Below are positions 12,349 through 25,159 of a stretch of DNA of 64,000 nucleotides, one piece after another (position 1 is the stretch's first letter; each line of letters starts with the position of its first letter). The notes below the pieces were generated by a model, which ran no database searches, was not told where the DNA came from, and saw only the letters and a program-made list of their open reading frames with translations. The DNA lies in contig CM071924.1 in assembly GCA_016081115.2 (NCBI GenBank), forward strand, positions 87,806,616 through 87,870,615, written 5' to 3'. Both the position numbers and the translations under genes were made by a program. This DNA is from Rehmannia glutinosa (Eukaryota; Streptophyta; Magnoliopsida; Lamiales; Orobanchaceae).

Positions 12349-15300
12349 TCATCTGAAGGGCTCTATTGGTTCAGTCTCTTCAAGAAACGTAGCAGCTTGA
12401 AAACATTCAGCAGCTTGTAAAGAACTACCTCCATCCTTGTACACCAAGCCGAGATTATGCCATGCAGAAGTGTTCATTCTGTCCAGTCGTAAAGCTCCTG
12501 TCAGAAATGTTCTTACGATAGCTGGAGACTGGCAATTCATCCGTCTTAGAACTGTAGCCTGGGAGACTAGGCTCGGGACATGTGTTGGATCGACTTCCAC
12601 AGCAAGCGTATACGCTTCTAGTGCTTCTTGTAGGTTGCCCCTAGCTTCTTGAAGCAAACCTGTATTTACAACCCAAAAGATATTTCAAATTTAGGTAATA
12701 CTAAGAATATTAGAGCCGTAATATATAAGGGTGTGGAGTGTGTAGGGACTAGGGATACTCAATGGTAAGCCAACCGAGTCCTAAGGATGCAAATGATCAT
12801 CATCAAGTAATCTTGGGGAGAAAAAGGGTTAATTACAAAAACTATCCCTGAGATCTAACCAAATTACAAAAACTCCAGTTCTCTTTCAAAATTAAAGTAT
12901 CCCCTTAACATTTGTTTCTCTTTTACAAGTTGAACCCTGGTGAATACATTACCTCAAAGTGGACATTTGTAATTTTGAGAGATGACTGAGTTTTTTGTAA
13001 TTAGTTTAACCTCATGAGTAGTTTTTGTACCCGAAAAAAAAAAAGGATGCTTTATTCCGGCCCTCCACCACATCCTAATACAACTGAAACACAACTCTGT
13101 CCTAAATATCAAATCTCGCAACTCCATTTGGCTTCTCTGGGTCACAACCATTCTCAGCTCTATGATTTCTAATATCTTTTATGCCCCGTGTGAATTGAGT
13201 CGAGAAAGGAGAGAAGTATCATCTAAAATGAGGACATGAACTAACAGAAGGGCCATCATCCATCAGCATATTTATATAATAGGACCTCCGACAACATGTA
13301 TGCGTTCTAATCACCTGTTCCCTTCTTATACCTACCTACCTTTCAGTGAGAAGAGGTATAAAAAGTCAATAACGTTATTGACAAGAGCTGTAGCTACCAA
13401 TTAGTATCCCGCCTGGTAGTTCATGCGCAAAAATGAAACTCAAGAAAACCTTCACCAAGTCATTAGTATAATGTCCCCACGTGTAAAAAGTGCCAGTCAA
13501 ACAATTTGAACCAGGGGCCTTAGCTTTTAGTCAGTGCAAACATAAACCTTTTGACCTCTTCTTTCTTTCAACAGATCACTCAAACCAAGAGGCACTTCAT
13601 TTCCAACTACGTTTTAGAGAAGAAGGTAAACTTCTTTTCCACCACCTTAGAATCAGATAGTCCTCCAAGGTCATCTAATTACGCTTTTTTCATATTCTGC
13701 TATAATGCCATTAGCTTCAGTAAAATCAACCAGAGAATATAGTTTCCTCATTAGCTTTACTCAATGGCAGCTCATGTACCCCTTAATCTGATATCAGATA
13801 TTCATTTCCTCTAAAGATAAAGTGGTTTAATTCCTTGCTACCCCAAACACCCCCTAATTAATTTTAGGGATAATTACAAAAACACGGCCAAGGTTTGGGC
13901 TAATTACAAAAAAACTGAGAGATATTTTAAAATTACAAAATCCCCCTTGACTTTTGATTGTCTTACTTTTTCCCCCTTCATAAGCAAAACACATGTCAAA
14001 CCCCCATGACATTTATTGAAATATTACAGTTATCCCCTTAAATTTAACCCCTTAAATTTAAGACAAAGTCAAACATCAAGTGGTATTTTGTAATGTTAAA
14101 AAATCTCTTTTTTTTTTTTTTTTTTTGGCAATTAGTCCAAACCTTATAGGGTGTTTTGTAATCCCTTAATATTATTATATTTTTTTAAAAAGAGGATTTT
14201 CCATGTGTATATTTAGAGGTTCTCAACAAGGTTCTTAATAAGCCATAAAACTCTGGTGTGAGAAACACAACGGGGGTATGATAAAACCTCATACCCACAA
14301 AAAAATGGAGATTTGAAAAAAGAAAAACATTTCATTGTAATTTGATTACGCTTAAATCATAATCTAGTACTAAAATTATAAAGTTGTTAACAACATATAG
14401 TGTCAGGGACTAAGGGACCAAAACACATGTTTCTCACATATATTGATAACTGTTAAGATATCCATTCTGACCAGACAAAAAAACATAGATTGCATTTTTG
14501 CTGTTGGTAGTTAGTATATCTAGTCAGAAAGCTTTTCCTTACAAGTAATCAGGCAATGAGAAAGGATCGTAGATGAAAAGGCATTCAGAAAAGAATATAA
14601 AAAAGCAAGCACTAGATACCAGCAGAATGCCATCTAAGAGCAGAAAGAGCACAAATGGCTGCAGATTTGGAAATACAGAGCTCCGCGTCATGCCACCGAG
14701 ACAATTTGATGTAGATGGAAGCCAAATCATGCCATGTTTCCATCTCTAAGTTATTGATATAGTTTCTGTTGTCCTGTCAATTGGGTAGAAAGGGCTTTCT
14801 GTCAAAACAACTTTGTATAAACCGATAAACGGATAAAATAAACTAGCATGAATGTAAGACAACTTTGACTTGCAACATGACTGCCTATGGATAAAGGAAA
14901 CATTTGACACATATAACCTACGAAAACTGTCGACGGGACTAATCACAAGATCGTGATGATGCATAAACAAATTCAAACATCAATATTCCAATGTGCGAAA
15001 GGTAAACTCTGAAAACTCAATGAGAACCCTCTGTTGCTATCGAGTAAAACCACATTACAAGAGAAACAGAGGCAAGCAGAAGAAGATAATTAGGGGTTGA
15101 ACTGCAGCTCAATGATATTTTTTTATACTCAGACCCTTAATGAAACAACCACTGCCAAAAAATGAGAATGACGAACCATTACACTACAGCAAAAACCATA
15201 TGACGTGCTCAACCACATTTGTATGGAATATAATATAGTATCCAGCGGCTTGTGGAGAAAATTGAGAACCAACTTATTCAGCTACATAGTCATATAACGC

Positions 15301-18300
15301 TGTTCAACTACAGCTCAGCACATTTTTTGTCAAATTGCAAGCACATGAAGTCATGAACCATCCTCTAAAATCATCCTAAATATTGGTGCATTGTCTACTT
15401 GCATCCCCAGTGTTTCCTCGAAACAGCTATGATATTAAACCATACCAAGTTGTGTCAAAGTTATCTGCCAAACATTACCAAAACCACCTGAATTTTTGTC
15501 ATCCTATTTGTTCATACATATCATTGTAGTCCATGGTCGAGTCATCAGTTGTTTCTTCTTTTGAGGGCCTAAGATTAAATTAAGAAAAAAATACAAACCC
15601 TACATCATGTTCAAGTTAGCCAAGCTGAGGTAATGATATTCCAAAAGGGCTCTAAGTGCAACTATGAACGTGTCAAAAATCTCATGCCTATATTCTATAA
15701 GCTCCATAAAAGAGCTGCAAATATCATTTGTCAGTTGATTAGAAGAAGTAAATTCACTGAGCGGGGTTATCATGTGTGGTGTATTTAGCTTTGTTAAATA
15801 CTGAGATCCAGAAAGGAGCTCACTGGGTGTAAACATCCTTACCGATGAACATTCATTGACCATTGAACAACATTAAAACCCATCAACAACCATTTCAATC
15901 AGTCACAACTACCGTACAGATATGCGACAAACAAGTGAGTAGCGCATCACACCTTAAGCTTCTTCCCTGAGCCAAAGCTTTTATGCTGAACCTGAAGGAC
16001 GGCAAGAAGCTGCGAATAAGTTTCTATGGCCTCCTTCACAAGACACTGTGCAATTTGGAGCTTAGCTTTAGGTCTCAGCAATTCTCCGTGATCCCACATT
16101 CCTGTCTGATCTAGAGCCACATTTACGATAGCTTCAGCATCCAGAAAGCATTTCTGAGCAGATAATATTCGAGCCAACAAGATCCATCCTCTAATATTAG
16201 ACCCAGCTTCCAATTTAAGCAAGCTTTTCGCAAGATGAAGTGCTGCATCCAACTTTCTCTGCTCGGCATTTTCTAAACATAGATGGTAAACAATAACAGG
16301 GTCCTTCATATTTGTCATTCTACCAGCAATTTCCAGTGACTTAAGTGCCTCCGATTGTCTTTCAACCCTCTCACTATCAATCATAGCAGACCCACAGCTC
16401 GCTGATAGTGAGATGCCTAACATGCACTGGGCAACACCAATCAATTGATCACATCTCCTTGCAAGTTTTCAATTGCTCTGTGCGAAAAACTAATCCCTTC
16501 TTCAACAAATTCTGAGCTCCCAGCACATATCTTTGAAACGAACAATAAAGCTGGTAAATATGTTGAATCCTCGTGAGGTTTCAACAAATTTCTCCATAAA
16601 TTCAAAGCTTCAAAGTCACAACCTTCTCCGTGATAACAGAGAGCTAATGTATGATAAATTTCCTTCCGATCTATAACTCCAGGAAGGAGCTCTTCGACTT
16701 GATTAGCTAAAGCCCTGAGTCCACCAGATATCGATAATGCATAGGAAAGGTGATCTAAAATTGAAGGGTCCCACTCAATTCTCTTGAGTGTAACTTTTCT
16801 TAAAAGAATTATCAAAAGAAGAATAGCTTCCTCAATATTATTTTTAGGCACAAATGCACTGTCCATCTGCGATCTCAAGTTTGGGGGAATAGCTTCGGCT
16901 CCGCTGTATAAAAGAAAAATGGCAAACTCTTTTTGGATCTTAGCTGTAGTGTGTGCATCTAGGTTCCAATGATGCAGAAGGGCCCGACGGTATGACAAGA
17001 TAGCTTCTCGAGGAGAGTCAGCAAGTTTCCATAATTCTGGAAGCACCTCAACGGCTTTATTTAGAGTCTCCTGCAATTTACAGTCAGCACCAAAGTTTTC
17101 AGGCAAGCCTGCTGGTAATGAAGATTCAACAATTTCCAGAATAACTGAGCATGATTGAGCAGCTTCTGCAAAGATGATTGAAAACATAAATCAGACTATT
17201 ATTCACAATATGTTGGGATATAAGCTTGAAAGTAGTTTTATGTTCTCAATTTCTCATCCTCTCCTTCATATATGAAATCCAAAAACTAGGATGAAAATTT
17301 AAATTATATGAAAACACCACCAGGCATGAACAAAATAAAAGGTTTGGTAAGCGACAAATATGAGCTTCCAAATAACCTAAAACTACAACTAACAACATAC
17401 TAACCGGTTTTAAACTTACATTTCATATCTGCAAACTGTCCAAACATTGCCTATTGTCTAAATTGATACTACATATCGGAAGGGCAGATAGAGGTGCACA
17501 CAATCGTTGAAAGCTTTTAAACACAAACTCTAATATGTTGAATAAACATGGGGAACAGTTTAAGTCAGAAATCATTCTAAAAAGTGAACCATAGTAGCAT
17601 TTACCGTAACTACCTGCAAAAATTCTATTAATGCAGATGAGTAGCAAAAGAGAGGAAGCAACAGCTTCCTGTACTCCAACATTAATTATAAAACCACAGT
17701 TTATGACCATTTAAAACAAAGACATACAGTAAGTCTAATAAATGCATAGATATCCATTGAGAACTGTAAAATATTCCAGAAATTTAGTCGACAATAATAA
17801 ATGAGTACAAAAGTCGAATAGCTGTAAGATGTTACAGGCACATAATAAAACGGGAATAAATTAATTAGCATGTGTGATACCTTTATACCTCCCAAGCGCT
17901 TGTAACGATTTTGCTTTTAGAAAGATTGCTTCAAAGAGCAAACTAACAGCATGTACAGACATTGGTGGGGTCTCATAATTATGAGAATGTCTCTTACGAG
18001 TTTCTCCTATTTTAGAAAGCGTGATTTTCATCTTTGGAGTTACAGCAGCTATATCAATTCCTTCGAACACGTGTAAGGCTGCTTCTACATTTCCTTTTTG
18101 GTACTCATACCTTCCTAACAACGCCCTGGCTTCCTGGAAAATTGCAATTCTAAAGTCAAGGTTATGAAAAATAAAATAAAAAACATATCATCAAGTTGCA
18201 ACCTAAGTAATTCTCTAAGATAAGATAGACAGATAAAAACTTCAGCCTCGAAAACAAATGAAAGAAACATCAAAGGAATGGGGGAAAATGTTGTGAATCA

Positions 18301-18576
18301 AGATTTTTAGAATACAACCTCATAATTTAAACAACCACTTTCACGCAGCGATGTTTCAGCTTCTTCAATGTTGCCAGTGTCAGGCTTCCTTTCAGTTTCT
18401 CCAGGTCGAGATGAATAAACACTGGCCGAATAATCCTTGGTTGCAAGAGATTCAGATGAAGGGACCATTTCATTTCTATGAGACTGTTCGCCAGAACAAA
18501 GACACTGCATTATCTTTCCCAACTTCACACGAACTGGATCCCTCCGTCGTGCTCTAATCTGATTCTCATTGCTCAT
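12349..18576 (-). CDS. NPGR2: NPGR2-like calmodulin-binding TPR protein, 5 exons, one frameshift
   Basis: Member of the NO POLLEN GERMINATION family (NPG1, NPGR1, NPGR2): TPR proteins that bind calmodulin and, in Arabidopsis, help anchor a PI4-kinase complex at the plasma membrane. Coding exons on the - strand: 18576-18319, 18133-17881, 17165-15953, 14773-14620, 12659-12349. Frames join in phase except inside exon 3, which has 1213 bases where 1214 are needed; the break is near 16453-16461. Repaired length is about 729 aa, like NPGR2 (about 740). NPGR2-type landmarks are an early CLCSGEQ, LNYEEARALLG across the exon 1/2 border, AILSYRRALL, WDPSILDHLSYALS, the WHDLASIYIKLS repeat in exon 4 and the terminal PVEPFR-like end EPIEPFR. 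TPR units fill most of the protein; no signal peptide or membrane segment is seen. Confidence 0.9.
12826..13032. mobile_element. Mutator-like foldback MITE, family GGGATAATTAC, copy 3
   Basis: Begins GGGTTAATTACAAAAAC and ends AGTTTTTGTACCC with pairing arms. A-rich flanks (GGAGAAAAA and GAAAAAAAA) are compatible with a decayed 9-bp duplication. It lies in the last NPGR2-like intron (12660-14619). Confidence 0.65.
13867..14165. mobile_element. Mutator-like foldback MITE, family GGGATAATTAC, copy 4
   Basis: Starts GGGATAATTACAAAAAC and ends TTTTGTAATCCC. The flanks TTAATTTTA and TTAATATTA are a 9-bp duplication with one mismatch. An internal phrase, CCCCTTAAATTTAA, is duplicated, and a T run is present at about 14109-14126. 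It lies in the same NPGR2-like intron as copy 3. Confidence 0.7.
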
Positions 18577-19600
18577 AGTGTTTCACCCCCCTAGGAATTC
18601 TTGAACAAGCAGAAAATCAAGATAAAATAACAAATTAATTCCCATGAAATATTCATACATACAAGCCTCACAAAAAAAAAAAAAAAAAAGTCCAGCATAC
18701 TAGTAATCGTATTATCCAATTCTTTACACAAACAGAGTTCATGAGTTATTCATTATAATAGAGTAGAATGCTATTTGACACAAATTTCACTTTTAGCTGC
18801 AAATCCTACTGTGATAGAAGTAATCCTATTACTGCAAGTTAACAACTTACAATTAACAAGAAACATGAAACTCAAACAACATAGTCAACTATTCAAAATC
18901 CAAATTTCGTTACCAAGAAAAAAAAAGTCACATAAACCCATTTCAGAATTCAGTATCTATCCCTCAATCAAACCCAATAAAAAACACACAGTGATCACAA
19001 AATTCAACAGCCATATTCACTACACACAAAATGAACTTATAATATTAAAACACACATATTACATAAAAGTCAAAACCCCAAAAAAAACTTAGAAAAAAAA
19101 AGGGCAATTACAAGAGAAAAAACGCACAGCAGATATGTGATATTTTTCACCTTCCGCTGTCGAAAGTACAAAACATACGGCTGAGATTAAATTCCCACAG
19201 CACATCAACACCAGTCCACATCTCACCACTGAAAAATTCCCAATATTTTGTTCCTCCAAAGGCGAAAAGAAGAGGAATTAAAACAAATTTTTCTGATGAT
19301 CAAATAACCACCCAACAAAGGTTCCACAAAACCTCTCTCCCCTTCAACTTTCTTTCCTTCTTTTTTTTTCAGAATTTTCTCAAACCCCTTCTTTTCTCAA
19401 TTTGTACATCTGCACAAAATTCTTGGGGGGAGAAACTGAAAACCAATGAATGGAATTTAGAAGGAAAGCGTGTGAAAGAAGATTTTTTGGGTAATAAAAC
19501 AATAAAAGTAGGTATTTCTTTAATATAAAGATTGAATTTAAAAATATATGGTGTATTGGGTCTGGGGGAATGGAGAGTTCTATGTGGGGCCATTTTTGAA
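18577..19600 (-). promoter_or_regulatory. NPGR2-like 5' UTR and promoter region
   Basis: Directly before the ATG the - strand reads TTCCTAG then GGGGGTGAAACACT, an acceptor-like AG. A donor-like GGAAG/GTGAAA lies near 19153. A 5' UTR intron of about 560 bases is therefore plausible, with a leader exon at about 19155-19420 rich in CT tracts on the - strand. No TATA box is certain. This is inferred from splice signals and composition. Confidence 0.35.
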
Positions 19601-19689
19601 ATTTTGTTGGGTTCTACTGGAAACCATGTGCCACATTGGCCTATCGTTCTTTTGCATATATTTTTGTGTAGGCGATGTTTTTAAAGTAA

Positions 19690-19890
19690 GGGATAATTAC
19701 AAAAAACACCCTGTGGTTTGGGTTATTTATAAAAAAAACCATAAGATTTTGGAAATTACAAAAATCCCTTGAGATTTGATTCAGCCTTAAATTTAAGGGG
19801 TACTTGTAATATTTCAAAAAAATTGAATAGAGTTTTTGAAATATTTTTCGCTTATGAAGAAAAAAAAATATAAGACATACTTGTACCAAA
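19690..19890. mobile_element. Mutator-like foldback MITE, family GGGATAATTAC, copy 5 (decayed right arm)
   Basis: The left arm starts GGGATAATTACAAAAAAC and contains the ACCCTGTGGTTTGGG module. The pairing arm begins near TTTAAGGGGTACTTGTAAT but the terminal ATTATCCC is not intact, so the right end is approximate. Confidence 0.55.
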
Positions 19891-20153
19891 ATTAGAGCAA
19901 CATTTTTCGCGCGCTATCTCTTTTCTCACTAATTGGTGAAAAAAAATAGTTATTATAAATGGAATAACAAGGAATATTCGTGGAACGTGTTTTGTATGCA
20001 AAACTTGAAATAGATTAATTGGATATGGATTTTAAATTTAATGCATAAATTGTACTGTTTTAATGTAAAAGTTTCGCTAATATATTGGAGATGCCTTAGT
20101 TATCAATGAGATGATAAATCCGCCTATGTAAAATATGCAAAATCATTTTTTCA

Positions 20154-20413
20154 GGGGTAATTACAAAAATACCCTTGAGATTCGGGCTAGTTACAAAAAA
20201 AAAGTTTTTGAGATTTGATTTTGTCTTACATTTCCGACCTTCATAAGCAGAAAATATTTCAACCCCCCTCCCCCTAGATATTTATAGAAATATAATAATT
20301 ACCCATTAAATTTAAGACATAATCAAATCTGGAGAGGTTTCTTGTAATTCTGAAACATTATTGACTTTTTGTAATTAGCACAAATTTCAATTTTTTTTTT
20401 TTATAATCATCCC
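20154..20413. mobile_element. Mutator-like foldback MITE, family GGGATAATTAC, copy 6
   Basis: Starts GGGGTAATTACAAAAAT and ends TTATAATCATCCC, with arms that pair through the GATTTGATTTTGTCTTA / TAAGACATAATCAAATC segment. T-rich flanks obscure the target duplication. Confidence 0.65.
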
Positions 20414-20987
20414 TTTTTTTTTATGGAAATCTCCAATGAAAATACAGGTATGGTTAAATCTGCCAACAACAATGTATTAATTGCATTGGTGGCAAGTACT
20501 ACTTTAGAATTTTTTTTGGCGTAATGTGCAAATTGATTCATTTTGTGGGTGCATAGTGCAAAGTACCTGTAGAATCTTATAAGTCTTTAATCTTTATATT
20601 GTTATAAGATGTTATAGAGTTTATTAATTCACAAATTTTATTCTAAAATGAATGAAGGTTTTGCACATAAGACCATGAATTTTAAACATATTATATAGTA
20701 AAAGATATTTTTGGGAACTTGTACAGGTTGAGCGTCTTATGAGGGCCCATTTTTTCATTTTCACACATATTTTATTTACGTGTGTCTTTTTCTCTCCGAA
20801 ATTTACACAAAAATTTTACGGAATGGAAATATAAAGGACCATTTCCGAACAATATAATAATTGTATAAATACAAAATGTGTAGATACGTAATTCCCAAAA
20901 AAAATAATTCCGCAAATTAAGTTATAATTTTTCCTTTGAGAATTATGTTATACATTATATTTTTTAAGGTTGTAAATCTTTCTTATA

Positions 20988-21248
20988 CTCCCTCCTATTC
21001 ACAATAAGTGTCCTTTTGACACATAATTTTTTTTTCAAAAAGAATGTCCTTCTCACATTTCAAGGTTGGTGATAGAAAGATTTCCCAAATTACCTTTAAA
21101 TATATTGTTTTCCAACTAACACTAATACTTAAATTTGTTTGTTCCAATGTAGCATTTATTATTAATTAAGGGTATATTTGGTATTTTAACACAATTCTTA
21201 ATATGTGTTTTTTTTTCTAAAAATACACTTATTTTGAATAGGATGTAG
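20988..21248. mobile_element. Stowaway-like MITE (Tc1/mariner type)
   Basis: The left end is CTCCCTCCTATTCACAATAAGTGTC after a TA dinucleotide. The right end is ACACTTATTTTGAATAGGATGTAG followed by TA. CTCCCTCC at the tip and a TA duplication are the hallmarks of Stowaway MITEs. The right tip has drifted from the usual GGAGGGAG. Confidence 0.75.
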
Positions 21249-22794
21249 TAATAGATTTGTTATCTAAATAATAAAAAGGTATTATATAGATGCCTAACTC
21301 ATTCATTACGGTATGGCCTAGTTCTTGAGCTAAGGGAATCTATTATATTAATTAATTGCTCGTTTGACAACTTTATGCAGATTATAGTGAATTTTCTAAA
21401 TGTTCCCTCAAGTTTCATGCACTTTACGAAAGGTATATGATGTATTTATTAAATGAGTTCAATAGATAATAATAATGAGTTTTATAGTGGAAAAGAAAAG
21501 GGGCCAACCTTAAAAACATAAGAGGTTTTATAAGTGTATAATACTATTGTATGATCTTTCTAAAAAAAAATACTATTATAGTATTATATGAGAACATTAC
21601 TTGTATTTGTGCACCTATGACATGATGAGTACCGTTGTTTATTTATTTTTTAGATATTTTTAAACATAAATGTAATCTTGGGTCAGTCTGAGAAATAAAA
21701 TAATAAATATATTAGGTTAGAGTTGAAAAATTTGACACAAATAATTACATAAACTGGATTAAGATTGATAAATATGCATGAATAATATGAATTTTACGTT
21801 TCAACATGACACGTAAATCTAAAGACTACACGAATTTACATTCTTATTTAATATGATGGAAACCTAACATAAAAGTTATACGACACTTGTCCACGAGCAT
21901 TTTTGGCTGTTACACAAAGTATAAACAGTTGTAGCACAATGTTCATTTGTTATTGTCATATATAGTTCTCTATAAAATTATGAATATCTACAGTATATCT
22001 GTAACAAAGAAAACAAATCAATTCCAGTAATTTATTTATTTGGTTATCTTTCGTAATGGTTTTTATTATTATTTTATGATCTTTATTATTATTTATGGTC
22101 GATTAATGGAGACATTTTTTTAAAAAAAAAAGAAGAGAAAACATGGTATTTGATATTTTATCTTGTTTGTTTAATTTTTCTTTCAAGTAAAATAAGACAA
22201 GTAGAAAAAAGAAATAAAAATGATATAAGTGGCAAATATGTCACTAGGCTCCAAATTTCAGTATCTTTTTTTTTTGGGTTGGATTATATAGGAAAGAAGA
22301 AGGCCAAACCCCAAGTTTAAGTGTCCTTGTCACCAACTCACCATTATTAATGGCGTTATCCTCTAATTCAATGTTTACTAAAGTTCACGATAAACACAGA
22401 AATAAAAATAAAATAAATAAATAAATATAAAAATATTGCTTTCTCGTGTATGTAGAAATAAATGAAGAAATGTGGCAAAAGGTTGCACACAAACTTATGG
22501 CATCGACTATTCAAAGATATTTGTCATGGTTTTTTTTTTTAAGAAAAAATATATTTTTTACAATTAAAAAAAAATTGTATATTGTTGAATAATTACCTAT
22601 GCTTTTAAAGTTGACTTTAGCACTAAGAGGTCAAAGGATGTAAATATTTTTCTAGTGGGACTTCTGAGCTAATTGTTTATTTCAAAAATAGTTGAATAAG
22701 TTGAAAATTATTTATAGAAGTATTTACGTACCAAATACTAAAAATATTTAAATTCAATTTCTGTTTTATTTTATCCCACGAAATCAAGACAAAA

Positions 22795-22945
22795 CTCATG
22801 TGAGACGGACTTATTTTCGTGAGACAAATCCGAAAGTGACCCATATTAATTAATCCTTTAAATATGAATCGCACTTGTTTTGATTTAGATATGAATTAGA
22901 TTTGTCTCATGATTTTAATCCAGTAAGACGATCACACATAAACTT
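22795..22945. mobile_element. MITE-like inverted repeat with GTGAGACGG ends
   Basis: The left part reads CATGTGAGACGGACTTATTTTCGTGAGAC. The right part reads TTTGTCTCATGATTTTAATCC followed by AAGACGATCACACATAAAC. These are imperfect inverted repeats of the widespread plant TGTGAGACGGTCTCAC type. Ends are approximate and no target duplication was identified. Confidence 0.5.
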
Positions 22946-23199
22946 ACTCTGAAATCAAAATACCCCTATATAAAGGATAGTATTCAATTATTTGGTACTT
23001 GTACTATTCAATGTTCTGTCATATTTGTAAACTAAAATCCTATATTTGTGGGCCATTCCTAATTTTTATTCTCTTCTACAGCCCTTGGGTCTTAAAGAGG
23101 GCCTAAAAGCCCATCACCCATGATGATCATAGCCCACGATCAGATGATCACCTAAAAAGGAAATGATGAACTTTATAACAGTGCAAATATTAATTACAC

Positions 23200-23825
23200 T
23201 GGGTTTATTTTAACCATTCCAATCAAATTAAGATGTTTTTTAGCCATTATTTTCAAATACATTTCTTTTAGCCATTTTGGGGTATAAAAAATCAAATTTG
23301 CCATTTAGTCAATTTAACTGCACAAGAACACACATCCCTGTGACTTGGCATCGAGTTATTGTGACTCGACATCGATTATCAGAATTGTAACTTGATATTA
23401 TCTTGAACTTCGATGTCGAAGATTCGATTGTCTCGATATCGATTCTGATAACTCGACATCCAGTTCTCTCACTTATTATAATTTTGAATTCACATAACTT
23501 TTTCATTTTAAATCTGTTTTGCATGTACAATATATCAAATTAATCCTCTTTTTGATATCTATAATTCAACACCCATATTGCATATTTAAAAACGAAAAAT
23601 AAAGATTCGATTTTTTGAAAAATCTTAAAAGAAAGAGTAAGATGATACATAGAGATAAGTGAAAGAGAGAAAAATAATTCAAATATCAAATAAACATGCT
23701 AGAAGGGTATGAATGTCATTTTACACCCTAAAATGACTAAAAAAGATGTGTCTACAAAAGATGGTTATTTTTCATTTTTACATTTTAGAATAACTATATT
23801 ATACCATTTCCACTGTTAATTATAT
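23200..23825. repeat. Long imperfect foldback element
   Basis: The left arm contains TTTTAGCCATTTTGGGGTATAAAAAAT. The right arm, read on the other strand, contains TTTTAGTCATTTTAGGGTGTAAAATG, and AT-rich parts outside these also pair. The centre has a second inverted motif: ACTCGACATCGATTATCAGAA and TTCTGATAACTCGACATCC. It looks like a non-autonomous element with long arms; family unknown. Confidence 0.5.
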
Positions 23826-24224
23826 GCACAATCATCATAAATGGAACTTAGTAGCTAGTTTATCTGTTCATTTCTAAAATTATCTAGAATTTTAAAGACA
23901 AAATATTTGACCAAAGTTTAAAGTAAATTGTGTATATATTTTTAGCATAAAATTGTGTATTTACATATCGAAAAGTAGTATTATGAATGTGGTGCTAGTT
24001 AAAAGTTATTACAAATTGTAGGCATTGGAATTGCAAAAAGGAAATGTGTTTTGCAACTATTTTGTGGGCACCTTTTTGATTAAACTCTCTCTTTTTACAC
24101 TCTGGCCCACATTCTTGTAACCTTGTTTGAGCAACTTTTTATACTCTATTTAAAAAATATATATTTTAGTTGGTATTTATGTGATTTTTATTCCACTTCT
24201 CTTCTATCGGTCCATCCCAATATT

Positions 24225-24880
24225 TTATTATGACAAAATATAAAATTAGTACTGTAACTTTTGAAATTGCGATTTTAGGCCTGTATATTTTGCGTTTTTG
24301 CAATTTGGGTCCCGTAAATTTTAGATTTATGCAATTTTGGTCTAACAAATTTTAAGTTGACGTAAATTTGTAACTAAGAACTATTTCCAATATTTTAATT
24401 ATTTCTAAAATGCCCTTAATAGCCAAATATAATCAATATACTTAATAAGATCAAGTTTAAAATGGTATCAAAGTCTATATTTTATTTAGTTGAGTGAAAT
24501 TTATTTATCATTTATACTAAAGATTGACTAATGATGGAAAAATTTTAAATTTATGAATCTAGATCAAAATCCGAGATACGAGTTCTACATATATTATTTC
24601 TTAATGAAAATACAAAAAACACGTAAAAACATGATAAAATTGGTTATTTTGAATAATAGGAGAGAAATTACCACAACTTAAAAATAAAATACCAAAACTG
24701 TCAATTCCTAAAAGTTAAATAATTAAAATTGTTATTCTTGCTAAGGGTCAAAATTGTCACAGGAGTGACACAAAAAAAAAAAAACTACCACATGACTAAA
24801 ATTACAACCTCAAAAAATTTATAGGACTAATTTTGCAATACCTCCATAGATACATGACCAAATTTATAATTTTTCCTATT
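24225..24880. repeat. Foldback-like AT-rich element with GCAATTTTGG modules
   Basis: The left arm has repeated modules (GAAATTGCGATTTTAGGCCTGTA, GCAATTTGGGTCCCGTAA, GCAATTTTGGTC). The right arm carries the inverted forms (GACTAAAATTACAACC, GGACTAATTTTGCAATACC). The two arms resemble inverted repeats. Exact borders are not clear. Confidence 0.4.
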
Positions 24881-25159
24881 TTATTCTTCGCTACGCCACC
24901 CATCTAAGATATATTTTACTTTTACACAATTTGTTTGAATTTTTTACCCGAGATTTGCATGTAAGAACCAAGATGCATTTCTCCATATATATATTGTACT
25001 GATAGACATCTATGATGTATTATTTCTGTGTATTTTTGTATATATATATAAGTATATAAAAAGTAAAATCTTAATTTGTTGGCAATTTATTAAAAATCTA
25101 AATATCAAAACCATTATACTTCTAATTTGAGATGATGGCCCAACGGAGACTTTTCTTAG

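Larger units (their letters stand above)
20414..25130. other. Gene-free AT-rich interval with small elements
   Basis: About 4.7 kb without a supported gene. It contains the Stowaway-like, MITE-like and foldback elements listed separately; the rest is AT-rich unique-looking DNA. The open frames at 22677-22874, 23309-23530 and 24166-24348 fall inside or across these repeats and show no recognisable domain. Confidence 0.6.

Noticed and set aside
16415..16466. A 26-base GT..AG segment that could be spliced to repair the NPGR2-like frame
   Set aside because: Far shorter than any workable plant intron and it would remove conserved residues; a one-base loss explains the phase better.
18775..19092. 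105-aa + strand frame upstream of NPGR2
   Set aside because: Low-complexity Lys/Asn/Ile/Thr-rich translation of AT-rich DNA inside the probable 5' UTR intron.
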